DNA of 9,064 bases from Porticoccaceae bacterium (GTDB lineage Bacteria > Pseudomonadota > Gammaproteobacteria > Pseudomonadales > Porticoccaceae): the NCBI GenBank assembly GCA_003491845.1, contig DNBN01000138.1:1-9064 (forward strand), given 5' to 3'. Positions 1 through 6,547 of this stretch are shown here, one piece after another. Every line of letters starts with the position of its first letter. Positions within the stretch are counted from its first letter, which is position 1. The position numbers and the translations under genes are program-made. The notes beneath the pieces were generated by a model, which had not been told where the DNA came from, made no database searches, and was given only the letters and a program-made list of their open reading frames with translations.

Positions 1-657
1 GATCACCTGCTCTCTGCTGAACACAACATTATTTCTAATGCCTCATGTACCACTAACTGCCTGGCACCTATGGTAAAACCTTTACACGAGCAGCTGGGAT
101 TAGAGTCAGGCTATATGACTACTATTCATGCTTACACGAATGACCAACAGCTTACCGATGCTTACCACCCCGACGTATACCGAGCACGATCGGCTACCCA
201 TTCGATGATTCCGACTAAAACCGGTGCTGCTGCCGCCATTGCTGAAGTTATTCCAGAGTTGAAAGGAAGACTTGATGGAATGGCGGTTCGAGTGCCTACC
301 ATTAACGTATCTTTAGTGGACTTAACCTTTAATGCCGGTCGAGAAACCAGCATACAAGAAGTTAACCAAATTATGAAAAAAGCCGCGGAAACTGAGCTAC
401 AAGACGTTCTGAGCTACTGTGATAAACCCCTAGTGTCAGTTGACTATAATCATATTCCGTTCTCAAGTAATTTTGATGCCCTGCAAACGAAAGTTAACGG
501 ATCTTTGGTAAAGGTAATGGCATGGTATGACAACGAGTGGGGATTCTGCAATCGTATGCTAGATAACACCATCACTTTGCTCGATGCTAACAACCACGAC
601 ACACCTATTATTTCAGCGGCGCTATCCTCAGCCAAAGGGCAACAAAAGAATTTATAA
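1..657 (+). CDS. gap: Glyceraldehyde-3-phosphate dehydrogenase, C-terminal part (5' end outside window)
   Basis: This cytoplasmic enzyme oxidises glyceraldehyde-3-phosphate to 1,3-bisphosphoglycerate with NAD(P)+ and phosphate, the first step after the ED split. The reading frame is open from base 1 and ends at TAA 655-657, giving 218 residues of a protein normally about 330-340 long. The N-terminal NAD-binding Rossmann part is therefore missing. Visible residues are the catalytic Cys in SNASCTTNC (fragment residue 16) and the catalytic His in TTIHAYT (fragment residue 43). Their 27-residue spacing is the family's. Also present are [10 protein letters not shown], the conserved [12 protein letters not shown] block and the C-terminal [12 protein letters not shown]. 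The ATG at base 70 lies after the catalytic Cys and is internal, not a start. The sequence resembles the Gap that accompanies edd in Pseudomonas. It is convergent with the ED operon, so its promoter is outside the window. It ends in a slightly long tail after TITLLDANN. The family assignment is very secure; the paralogue (gapA or gap-1) and cofactor preference cannot be judged without the N-terminus. Confidence 0.96.
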   Translation, partial: DHLLSAEHNIISNASCTTNCLAPMVKPLHEQLGLESGYMTTIHAYTNDQQLTDAYHPDVYRARSATHSMIPTKTGAAAAIAEVIPELKGRLDGMAVRVPTINVSLVDLTFNAGRETSIQEVNQIMKKAAETELQDVLSYCDKPLVSVDYNHIPFSSNFDALQTKVNGSLVKVMAWYDNEWGFCNRMLDNTITLLDANNHDTPIISAALSSAKGQQKNL

Positions 658-690
658 ACAAGATCTCGAACATTACTCTAGTTTATAACA

Positions 691-715
691 CCGTCTCTTC
701 CCAGGCCAAGGACGG
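691..715. terminator. Possible bidirectional hairpin between convergent gap and pgl
   Basis: The 82-nt gap between the two convergent stop codons contains CCGTC, a bulged T, then CTT (691-699), pairing with AAGGACGG (708-715). This gives an 8-bp stem with one bulge and an 8-nt loop. A competing stem, AGGCC 703-707 with GGCCT 714-718, overlaps it. There is no clear U-tract on either strand, so an intrinsic terminator is only a guess from position and the local GC-rich patch. Confidence 0.3.
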
Positions 716-726
716 CCTATCTCATG

Positions 727-740
727 GTAAGATGTAAGAT
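727..740. repeat. Tandem 7-bp repeat at the 3' end of pgl
   Basis: GTAAGAT occurs twice in direct succession at 727-733 and 734-740. The last base of the second copy falls on the pgl stop codon (TGA, complement of 740-742). It is a simple duplication with no evident function and may be chance. Confidence 0.4.
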
Positions 741-1429
741 CATAGACTCCAATAAATTGATACAGGTGTTTCTGTTTGATGTAACACAGATCGAACTGGA
801 AACTCATGTCTATCTTGGCCCGCTAAAGCACGCTCCAGCACGACCATTTTATTGGCTCCACAAATATGAATTATAATTTCTTGGCTACCTAATAATTTTG
901 GTAACGTCATACTCATGCGCTCATGGGGCGCATCAAGAGGGGTTACCGACAGACAGTTTTTCTTTGAATTTAGGTCAAGGCCTGTAGATAGGGCGTCTGA
1001 TCCGGGGAACAGAGAAGCGGTGTGTCCATCATCCCCCATACCTAAGATTACTACCGTAAACCGACCCATTGTTGATAACGCTTTATCTATGCAATCTTCG
1101 CCCTCCAAGGCCGTCAAAGCGGCACTCTTTAAAGACACAAAACTTGCCTTAGCAGCTTTATTGATTAGTAGATTTTCTCTCACCAGCTTTTCATTACTGG
1201 CCTCGTTAGATGGATCTACCCATCGCTCATCAGCTAGCGTTACAGTTACATTTTTCCAATCAAGAGGGTGTTGTGAGAGCAGGTGAAAAAAACCTTTAGG
1301 TGTTCGTCCCCCTGATACAACAAGAGAGGCTGAGCCACATCGAGCAATTGATTCACTTAAGCGCTCTGCGACATGATTTACCAAAGCTATATCAAGTGCC
1401 GATGAATTTTCAAATTTAACTAGGTTCAT
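740..1429 (-). CDS. pgl: 6-phosphogluconolactonase
   Basis: Pgl hydrolyses 6-phosphogluconolactone, the product of Zwf, to 6-phosphogluconate in the cytoplasm. The predicted protein has 229 residues, normal for the DevB/SOL type. Family motifs are SGGRTP (residues 39-44) for phosphate binding, LADERWV with a following SN (65-75), and GMGDDGHTASLFPGS (130-144). A further conserved stretch is TPLDAPHERMSMTL. The longest open frame could start at 1465, but that start would lie 35 nt inside zwf and add 12 unrelated residues. The ATG at 1429 sits one base after the zwf TAG and has GAGGG five bases upstream, so it was chosen. This is the last gene of the edd-glk-eda-zwf-pgl run, and the 1-nt spacing points to translational coupling with zwf. 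The function is secure. Confidence 0.95.
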   Translation of the reverse strand: MNLVKFENSSALDIALVNHVAERLSESIARCGSASLVVSGGRTPKGFFHLLSQHPLDWKNVTVTLADERWVDPSNEASNEKLVRENLLINKAAKASFVSLKSAALTALEGEDCIDKALSTMGRFTVVILGMGDDGHTASLFPGSDALSTGLDLNSKKNCLSVTPLDAPHERMSMTLPKLLGSQEIIIHICGANKMVVLERALAGQDRHEFPVRSVLHQTETPVSIYWSL

Positions 1430-1430
1430 A

Positions 1431-2891
1431 CTATCCCTCGTACCAACTGCGATTATCACTCTCAATTAGTATCTCAGCTTTTGAGGGACCCCAAGAACCG
1501 GCACTATAGGATTTTGTTGGTACTTTTTTCTCTCGCCAAGAACTTAGCAAACGATCACACCAACGCCAGGATGCTTCAATTTCGTCGCGGCTAACAAATA
1601 ACCACTGATCGCCTTTAATTACTTCCAGAAAAAGACGCTCATAGGCATCTGCTATTCGAGACTCTCCCGATGAGTCAAAGAAATCTAGGTTCAGAGTCCG
1701 TTTTTCAGTTTCCAAACGCTCCTTTAAACTTTGTTTTTTAGACACCATTTCTAGCTGAATACCTTCATTGGGCTGCAGGCGTATTACTAATTTATTATTT
1801 GCCTCACTATTTGTTTCAGGAAATAGCGAATGAGGATTGTCTTTGTACACAATAACCACCGTTGTTACTTTGTCTTGCATACGCTTCCCCGTGCGCAGAT
1901 AAAAAGGAACTCCCGCCCAACGCCAATTATCTATGTTCACCTTTAGTGCGACATAGGTCTCATTATTACTACTATCACTTTCACTACCTTCCTCTTCCAT
2001 ATAACCCACTACGGGTACTCCAGATATCCAGCCAGCAGAATACTGTCCTCTTACCGCAAGATCTTCCACCTTATCTTCGTTAATTGGACGGAGCGCACGA
2101 AGCAGCTTTACCTTTTCAGCGCGAATTTCATCGGCTTGCAAGGAACTAGGAGGCTCCATCGCTACCATACAAAGTAGTTGCAACAAATGATTTTGCACCA
2201 TATCTCTGAGCTGACCCACTTTGTCATAATAGGACCAGCGACCTTCAATCCCCACCGTCTCAGCAGCGGTTATTTGAACATGGTCTATACAGCTGTTGTC
2301 CCACTGGGAATTGATCATTCGGTTGGCAAACCGAAGAGCAAGTAAGTTCTGCACCGTCTCTTTGCCCAGATAATGATCAATACGATAGATATTTCTTTCC
2401 GTAAAATAGGTTCCAACTGAACCATTCACTTGCTCTGAACTCTGCAAATCATGACCAATAGGTTTTTCCAATACGATCCTGGACGTAGAGGTGACACAAT
2501 CAGCGTCATATAAATGTTTAGATATTGGTCCAAATAAACTTGGTGGTGTTGCCAAGTAGTAAATCATAGTACGTTTGTCAACGATCCACTCTCTAAGACT
2601 AGCAAATTCTTTTTTCTGAGAAAAATCAATTTTGATATAATGCAGACGCCGACTAAATCTTGTCCATACTTTGTCATCCCAATCACCAGTAGTGACATTG
2701 GCTTTTAGTAAGTCACCGGTTTGTTGAATAAAGGCAACCGAATCAATGGCTTCTCGAGCTATCGCTGCTATCCTTGTGCTCTCTGCAAGTAATCCTGCTT
2801 TATCCAGCTGATACAGTGCAGGCAAAAGCTTACGCTTAGCAAGATCGCCTCGTGCACCAAAAACCACTAAATCTATATTGCTACTCATCAT
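1431..2891 (-). CDS. zwf: Glucose-6-phosphate 1-dehydrogenase
   Basis: Zwf oxidises glucose-6-phosphate to 6-phosphogluconolactone and reduces NADP+ (or NAD+), opening the ED and pentose phosphate routes in the cytoplasm. The frame gives 486 residues, a typical length. The N-terminal nucleotide-binding motif reads FGARGDLAKRK (11-21). An Arg in AIAR (46) is placed like the NADP-phosphate-binding Arg of the family. Next come EKPIGHD (142-148) and the signature RIDHYLGKETVQN (170-182), which contains the substrate-binding His and Lys. The catalytic-base His follows in VQNHLLQ (235), and then PFYLRTGKRM. The sequence closely resembles Pseudomonas Zwf. Two ATGs stand in tandem: GAGGT lies only 2 nt before the first (2891) but 5 nt before the second (2888), so the real start is probably 2888. 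It is separated from eda by about 39 nt with no visible hairpin. It runs to TAG 1433-1431, one base before pgl. Confidence 0.97.
   Translation of the reverse strand: MMSSNIDLVVFGARGDLAKRKLLPALYQLDKAGLLAESTRIAAIAREAIDSVAFIQQTGDLLKANVTTGDWDDKVWTRFSRRLHYIKIDFSQKKEFASLREWIVDKRTMIYYLATPPSLFGPISKHLYDADCVTSTSRIVLEKPIGHDLQSSEQVNGSVGTYFTERNIYRIDHYLGKETVQNLLALRFANRMINSQWDNSCIDHVQITAAETVGIEGRWSYYDKVGQLRDMVQNHLLQLLCMVAMEPPSSLQADEIRAEKVKLLRALRPINEDKVEDLAVRGQYSAGWISGVPVVGYMEEEGSESDSSNNETYVALKVNIDNWRWAGVPFYLRTGKRMQDKVTTVVIVYKDNPHSLFPETNSEANNKLVIRLQPNEGIQLEMVSKKQSLKERLETEKRTLNLDFFDSSGESRIADAYERLFLEVIKGDQWLFVSRDEIEASWRWCDRLLSSWREKKVPTKSYSAGSWGPSKAEILIESDNRSWYEG
1435..1439 (-). promoter_or_regulatory. pgl ribosome binding site inside the end of zwf
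   Basis: On the minus strand GAGGG is followed by 5 nt (which include the zwf stop TAG) and then ATG at 1429. The Shine-Dalgarno lies in the last zwf codons. It decides the pgl start against the longer upstream ATG at 1465. Confidence 0.7.
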
Positions 2892-2893
2892 TT

Positions 2894-2898
2894 ACCTC
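2894..2898 (-). promoter_or_regulatory. zwf ribosome binding site
   Basis: GAGGT on the minus strand lies 2 nt from the first ATG and 5 nt from the second. The latter spacing equals that of pgl, which favours the second Met as the initiator. Confidence 0.55.
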
Positions 2899-2930
2899 GA
2901 TTATTCATATTGCATTAAGTCTCGTGTCAA

Positions 2931-3551
2931 TTACTCTTTGCACAAAGCAATCGCATCAGTAGCCAGTGTCTTTATGTCGTCCCAGCGCTTCTCTCTGACC
3001 AAAGATTGCGTCGTAATCCATGAGCCGCCAACAGATAAGACGTTATCTAACGCTAAATAATTCATCACATTATGCAAACCAATACCACCAGTCGCACAGA
3101 ATCTTGCTTGAGCAAAAGGCCCCTGTAAAGATTTTAAAAGATTCACCCCACCAACAGCCTCAGCGGGGAAAAATTTGAAACAGTCAAAACCAGCATCCAA
3201 CCCTCGCATAAGCTCACTAGGCGATGAAACGCCAGGTAAGTAGGGGATCGAGGATGCAGAGGCAACTTTTAACAATGCCTCAGTAGAGCCGGGTGAAACA
3301 ATGAACTGACAGCCTAGATCTTCAGACAGGGCAAACTGTTGAGGACTACAAACCGTTCCGGAGCCGACAATAGCCTGGGGCACATGCTTAATGATTTGTT
3401 TAATACCCTCTACAGCAGCAGCAGTTCTAAGGGTAACTTCAAGAATAGGCAAACCACCAGCAACCATTGCTTCAGCCAGCGGAACCGCGTCCTCAACACG
3501 CTCTATAACAACCACAGGAATAATCGGGTAGTTCTTCAAAACATCGTGCAT
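2931..3551 (-). CDS. eda: KDPG aldolase (2-dehydro-3-deoxy-phosphogluconate aldolase)
   Basis: Eda cleaves 2-keto-3-deoxy-6-phosphogluconate into pyruvate and glyceraldehyde-3-phosphate, the last ED step, and often also acts as 4-hydroxy-2-oxoglutarate aldolase. The protein is a single class I TIM barrel of 206 residues, as usual. Visible motifs are LEVTLRT (37-43) with catalytic Glu38 and Arg42, VGSGTV (62-67), FIVSPGST (83-90), and LPGVSSPSE. The Schiff-base Lys126 is in FKFFPAEAVGG, followed by CATGGI (152-157) for phosphate binding. The ATG is preceded by AAAAGG with 7-nt spacing. That Shine-Dalgarno overlaps the glk TAA, and only 11 nt separate the genes, which implies co-translation. 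The product of this enzyme's partner Edd, KDPG, is the known effector of HexR, so the pathway intermediate probably feeds back on the operon. The assignment is very secure. Confidence 0.97.
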   Translation of the reverse strand: MHDVLKNYPIIPVVVIERVEDAVPLAEAMVAGGLPILEVTLRTAAAVEGIKQIIKHVPQAIVGSGTVCSPQQFALSEDLGCQFIVSPGSTEALLKVASASSIPYLPGVSSPSELMRGLDAGFDCFKFFPAEAVGGVNLLKSLQGPFAQARFCATGGIGLHNVMNYLALDNVLSVGGSWITTQSLVREKRWDDIKTLATDAIALCKE

Positions 3552-3562
3552 AATTTTACCTT

Positions 3563-4534
3563 TTAAAATTGGGCCAGTTTTTTTGCTGCACCTAGCAAAC
3601 CTAAATTTTCTCGGACCACAATAAAAACGGGTATTGTTGACAAATAGTGAACAAACCGGCCTTTATCCTCGAATTTACAACGAAACTCACTGCTGAGGAA
3701 AAACTCCTGAAATCTGGGAATCACACCACCAGCAATATAAATTCCACCTTTGGCACCAAAAGTTAGCGCCAGATTACCCGCGGCAGCACCAATGCCTTCA
3801 CAAAACATGCTTAATGTCTGCAATGCCTTGGCATCAGAATTATCCAACGCAGCTTGCACTATTTCTGCGGGAGTTGAGTACAAGAGAGGAACATCCTCTA
3901 AACGACAAAGTGCTGAATAAATGTTGAGCAGGCCTTTGCCAGACAAAAGTCTCTCCAGTGAAACTCGACCATATTCAGCTCTCAAACAGTTGACCACCGC
4001 ACTTTGTAGATCATCAATGGGCGCATAATCCGCATGGCCACCTTCAGTGTCAACAACATGATAGCCTCCATCAAAAGGAATAAGTCCTGCCACACCCAGT
4101 CCAGTGCCTGCACCGAGAATACCTATTGCTTTATTCTTGACAGGGCTCTGACCACCGACCTGAACAAGATCATTATCAGAGAGCTCGGTAATACCATGAG
4201 CAACTGCCTCAAAGTCATTAATTATAAATAACGATTCGCAACCCAGATCCGCCTTCAGTTCGACTTTAGAAAACACCCAATGACTATTGGTGAAAGAAAT
4301 AATATCTGTATCTGCTGGACAAGCAACAGCAAAGCAAACACTTTGAGGCGGTGTGGTCCAACCCGTTACTGTCGCTATCTCATCTAGAAGAATCGCAATA
4401 AGATTCTCAAACCGCGGATATTCTTCCACAGAGTGAAAGAATTGAAAGTCACTCTCTAACTGCCCCGAAAGTACAGCCGCAAATCGTGCATTAGTACCAC
4501 CAATATCAGCGACTAAATTCCAAATCTGGCTCAT
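3563..4534 (-). CDS. glk: Glucokinase
   Basis: Glk phosphorylates free glucose with ATP to glucose-6-phosphate in the cytoplasm and supplies the substrate of Zwf and Pgi. The 323-residue protein belongs to the proteobacterial Glk family (ASKHA fold) and aligns along its length with E. coli Glk. It has the phosphate-1 motif DIGGTNAR (10-17), SVCFAVACP, FTNSHW, and INDF with the catalytic Asp107. Next are GAGTGLGVA (141-149) and EGGHADYAP (164-172), then IAGGVIPRF and the FEDKGRF segment near the C-terminus. It lacks the CxCGxxGC zinc motif of ROK kinases, so it is not a ROK protein. The ATG lies 3 nt after the edd stop, and GGAG sits 8 nt upstream within the last edd codons, indicating coupling. 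Its presence implies that glucose enters the cell unphosphorylated, at least in part. Confidence 0.96.
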   Translation of the reverse strand: MSQIWNLVADIGGTNARFAAVLSGQLESDFQFFHSVEEYPRFENLIAILLDEIATVTGWTTPPQSVCFAVACPADTDIISFTNSHWVFSKVELKADLGCESLFIINDFEAVAHGITELSDNDLVQVGGQSPVKNKAIGILGAGTGLGVAGLIPFDGGYHVVDTEGGHADYAPIDDLQSAVVNCLRAEYGRVSLERLLSGKGLLNIYSALCRLEDVPLLYSTPAEIVQAALDNSDAKALQTLSMFCEGIGAAAGNLALTFGAKGGIYIAGGVIPRFQEFFLSSEFRCKFEDKGRFVHYLSTIPVFIVVRENLGLLGAAKKLAQF

Positions 4535-4537
4535 AGC

Positions 4538-6361
4538 CTAGACTCCAGCAAACAAATAGGACGCGCCCTGTTCAGCATTACTAATATTATCCCGATTAAC
4601 CGCAAAGAGCTCTCGCCCGCAACCTTGTTGACCATAACCGGGATCAATGGCATTCTGACGCTCATTCACTATCATAGCATCCACTAGACAACTAACCTCC
4701 CCAGCAATAGCATCAACTCGGAGCATATCGCCATCCCGAATTTTGGCCAGTAAGCCACCATCAGCAGCCTCAGGGACAAGATGAATGGCTGCTGGTACTT
4801 TACCAGAAGCGCCCGACATACGTCCATCAGTGACCAAGGCAACTTTAAAGCCTTTGTCTTGTAAGATACCTAAAAAGGGAGTTAATTTATGTAATTCAGG
4901 CATACCCAGAGCCTTAGGACCCTGGAATCGTACGACAACAATGCAATCTCGATCCAAGTGTCCAGATTTAAATAAGGGCTCTAAATTGTCCTGGTTATCA
5001 ATCACTATCGCTGGCGCTTCTACAATCTGATGCTCAAGTGCTACAGCGGATACCTTAATCACACCTCGACCTAAATTACCTGACAGCAGTCGAATACCAC
5101 CCTCCTCTGAAAAAGGCTTATCAATAGTGGTCAACACGTCTAAATCAAGAGGGGTCTGAGGAGATTCACGCCACACAATTTTGGCCTCTCCCATAAAAGA
5201 TTCTTGAGTGAATGCAGCGAAATTTTCACCCCAAGCGGTCTTTGCATCTGGATGCATAAATCCACCCCTAAGTAGCTGCCTAAACATACAGCTGGTGCCG
5301 CCTGCCGCATGGAAATGATTTACATCTGCTTCGCCATTAGGGTACACCTTAGCAAGCAAGGGTACTGCCTTAGACAAGTCCGCTATATCATCCCAATTAA
5401 GGATAATACCTGCCGATCGAGCAATTGCTACCAGATGCATTGTATGGTTTGTAGATCCACCTGATGCGAGTAAAGACACAGTGGCATTGACTATAGCTTT
5501 AGCATCCACAACACCTCCAACTGGCCGATAATCCTTGCCAAGTGCAGTAATTCTGGCTAATTGATGACAGGCCTCTATAGTTAACCGCTCGCGCATTGGG
5601 TCACTTGGATTAACAAATGAACTTCCTGGCAATTGCAGCCCCAATGCCTCAAGTAGCACCTGATTACTGTTGGCGGTTCCGTAAAATGTGCATGTCCCAG
5701 CACTATGATAAGAGTCGGATTCAGCTTGAAGCAACTCCTCTCGACCAATTTTACCCTCAGCAAACAATTGTCTTATTCTTTGCTTTTCTTTATTTTTCAG
5801 ACCAGATTCCATAGGTCCCGCCGGAATAAACATAGCTGGCAAATAACCAAAACTTAGCACTCCGATAAGTAAGCCTGGGACTATCTTGTCGCAAATACCT
5901 AATGCCAAAACACCGTCAAACATCTGGTGGGAAAGTGAAATCGCAGTACACTGAGCAATTATATCTCGACTCAAAAGGCTGAGTTCCATTCCATCTTGAC
6001 CTTGAGTCACGCCGTCACACATTGCAGGTACCGCGCCAGCAACCTGAGCTGTGCAACCTATTTGTCGCATCGCGCGCTTTATAAGATCAGGATATTCCGC
6101 ATAGGGCTGATGGGCAGATAGCATATCATTATAGGCGGTCACAATTGCCATGTTGCCAGCTTCCATCATTTTCAAACTGTTTTTGTCCCCTGCATCACAG
6201 GCTGCAAAACCGTGAGCAAGATTACCGCAGCTTAATTTTCCGCGCTCAGGTCGATTATTGTGATCTTCTGCTATCTGCGCCAAATAATCCGCACGCAAAC
6301 TAGCGCTGCGATCTATGATACGCTGGGTTACTGATGCGACATATTGATTCATTTTTGTCAT
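4538..6361 (-). CDS. edd: Phosphogluconate dehydratase
   Basis: Edd dehydrates 6-phosphogluconate to KDPG, the step that commits carbon to the ED pathway. The 607-residue protein is a full-length member of the IlvD/Edd family of Fe-S dehydratases. It shows [11 protein letters not shown] (45-55), [11 protein letters not shown] (77-87) and [11 protein letters not shown] (115-125). CDKIVPG (157-163) and [12 protein letters not shown] (223-234) follow. From family knowledge the Cys residues of the last three motifs are the candidates for Fe-S cluster binding. The C-terminal block [19 protein letters not shown] begins at residue 509, and AEQGA closes the protein. These distinguish it from IlvD, which reads differently at the substrate end (Edd has the [11 protein letters not shown] form). 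Two starts are possible: Met1 (6361), with AAGG about 10 nt upstream, or Met4, which aligns with E. coli Met1 but is too far from any Shine-Dalgarno. Met1 was chosen. It is the first gene of the operon, directly behind the HexR-like promoter. Confidence 0.97.
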   Translation of the reverse strand: MTKMNQYVASVTQRIIDRSASLRADYLAQIAEDHNNRPERGKLSCGNLAHGFAACDAGDKNSLKMMEAGNMAIVTAYNDMLSAHQPYAEYPDLIKRAMRQIGCTAQVAGAVPAMCDGVTQGQDGMELSLLSRDIIAQCTAISLSHQMFDGVLALGICDKIVPGLLIGVLSFGYLPAMFIPAGPMESGLKNKEKQRIRQLFAEGKIGREELLQAESDSYHSAGTCTFYGTANSNQVLLEALGLQLPGSSFVNPSDPMRERLTIEACHQLARITALGKDYRPVGGVVDAKAIVNATVSLLASGGSTNHTMHLVAIARSAGIILNWDDIADLSKAVPLLAKVYPNGEADVNHFHAAGGTSCMFRQLLRGGFMHPDAKTAWGENFAAFTQESFMGEAKIVWRESPQTPLDLDVLTTIDKPFSEEGGIRLLSGNLGRGVIKVSAVALEHQIVEAPAIVIDNQDNLEPLFKSGHLDRDCIVVVRFQGPKALGMPELHKLTPFLGILQDKGFKVALVTDGRMSGASGKVPAAIHLVPEAADGGLLAKIRDGDMLRVDAIAGEVSCLVDAMIVNERQNAIDPGYGQQGCGRELFAVNRDNISNAEQGASYLFAGV

Positions 6362-6386
6362 TATAGGCCCGCCTTGTTAGGGGCTT

Positions 6387-6415
6387 ATTGTAACAAAATT
6401 ACGATTTATGGCCAC
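6387..6415 (-). promoter_or_regulatory. Candidate sigma70 promoter of the edd operon
   Basis: Read on the minus strand, GTGGCC (6415-6410, 3 of 6 matches to TTGACA) is followed by a 17-nt spacer and TACAAT (6392-6387, 5 of 6 matches to TATAAT). Transcription would begin near 6380, leaving a leader of about 20 nt before edd. The -35 is poor, but position, spacing and the overlapping operator support it. This is inference from sequence only. Confidence 0.45.
6389..6403. promoter_or_regulatory. HexR-like operator 1 (edd side)
   Basis: TGTAACAAAATTACG matches 13 of 15 positions of the HexR consensus as I recall it for gammaproteobacteria (TGTAATWWWATTACA). HexR is an RpiR-type regulator that releases DNA on binding KDPG. 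The site covers part of the candidate edd -10 and its spacer, as expected of a repressor site. The hexR gene is not in the window. Confidence 0.65.
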
Positions 6416-6424
6416 TTTTTCTCT

Positions 6425-6473
6425 CAAAAAGCATATAAATACGTAATTTTATTACATATTTATATGCTTTTTG
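6425..6473. repeat. 49-bp near-perfect palindrome between edd and pgi
   Basis: CAAAAAGCATATAAATA (6425-6441) is the exact reverse complement of 6457-6473. Inside these 17-bp arms there is one mismatch (C6442 against A6456), then GTAAT (6443-6447) pairing with ATTAC (6451-6455) around a central TTT. The whole is symmetric about base 6449, with 22 paired positions per half. The arms are very AT-rich. It could extrude as a cruciform, or fold as RNA if transcribed. The flanks show no target-site duplication, so a small mobile element is not supported. Confidence 0.9.
6442..6456. promoter_or_regulatory. HexR-like operator 2 (centre of the palindrome)
   Basis: CGTAATTTTATTACA matches 14 of 15 positions of the HexR consensus (only the first base differs) and is exactly the core of the 49-bp palindrome. 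It is centred 53 bp from operator 1, about five helical turns, so both could be bound on the same DNA face. It lies upstream of both divergent genes and could serve pgi, edd or both. Confidence 0.7.
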
Positions 6474-6502
6474 TGCCCATCATGCATGGCAAGAAACCAA
6501 TA

Positions 6503-6508
6503 TATACT
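6503..6508 (+). promoter_or_regulatory. Candidate -10 box for pgi
   Basis: TATACT (5 of 6 to TATAAT) lies 39 nt before the pgi ATG. No good -35 is visible 16-18 nt upstream, so an activator or another start site may be needed. The TTGACT at 6511-6516 has no matching -10 downstream. This is a weak call. Confidence 0.3.
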
Positions 6509-6547
6509 TGTTGACTATTATTTTATAAAAAAGGATCGATCTTTATT

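Noticed and set aside
70..657. A separate 195-residue gene starting at the ATG at base 70
   Set aside because: The same frame is open to base 1 and encodes the GAPDH active-site Cys before this ATG, so it is an internal Met of a truncated gene.
915..1286. 123-residue plus-strand frame opposite pgl
   Set aside because: It is antisense to the conserved Pgl motifs, with low-complexity composition and no family resemblance; a shadow frame.
1862..2083. Small plus-strand frame with Tyr/His-rich peptide opposite zwf
   Set aside because: Its composition comes from the complement of the acidic, Ser-rich zwf segment; no ribosome binding site was seen.
2892..2930. A separate promoter or HexR site before zwf
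   Set aside because: The 39-nt gap shows only the Shine-Dalgarno; no TGTAAT/ATTACA-like palindrome or clear -35/-10 pair was seen.
6425..6473. The large palindrome as an ordinary intrinsic terminator
   Set aside because: It ends in CTTTTTG but lies between divergent genes, upstream of both, so there is no gene whose 3' end it would serve. The arms are AT-rich rather than GC-rich.
6425..6473. The palindrome as a MITE or insertion-sequence end pair
   Set aside because: There is no target-site duplication, no internal sequence between the arms beyond the operator core, and no second copy in the window.
6511..6516. TTGACT as -35 of a pgi promoter
   Set aside because: No -10-like hexamer occurs 16-18 nt downstream. 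The TATAAA at 6524 is only 7 nt away.
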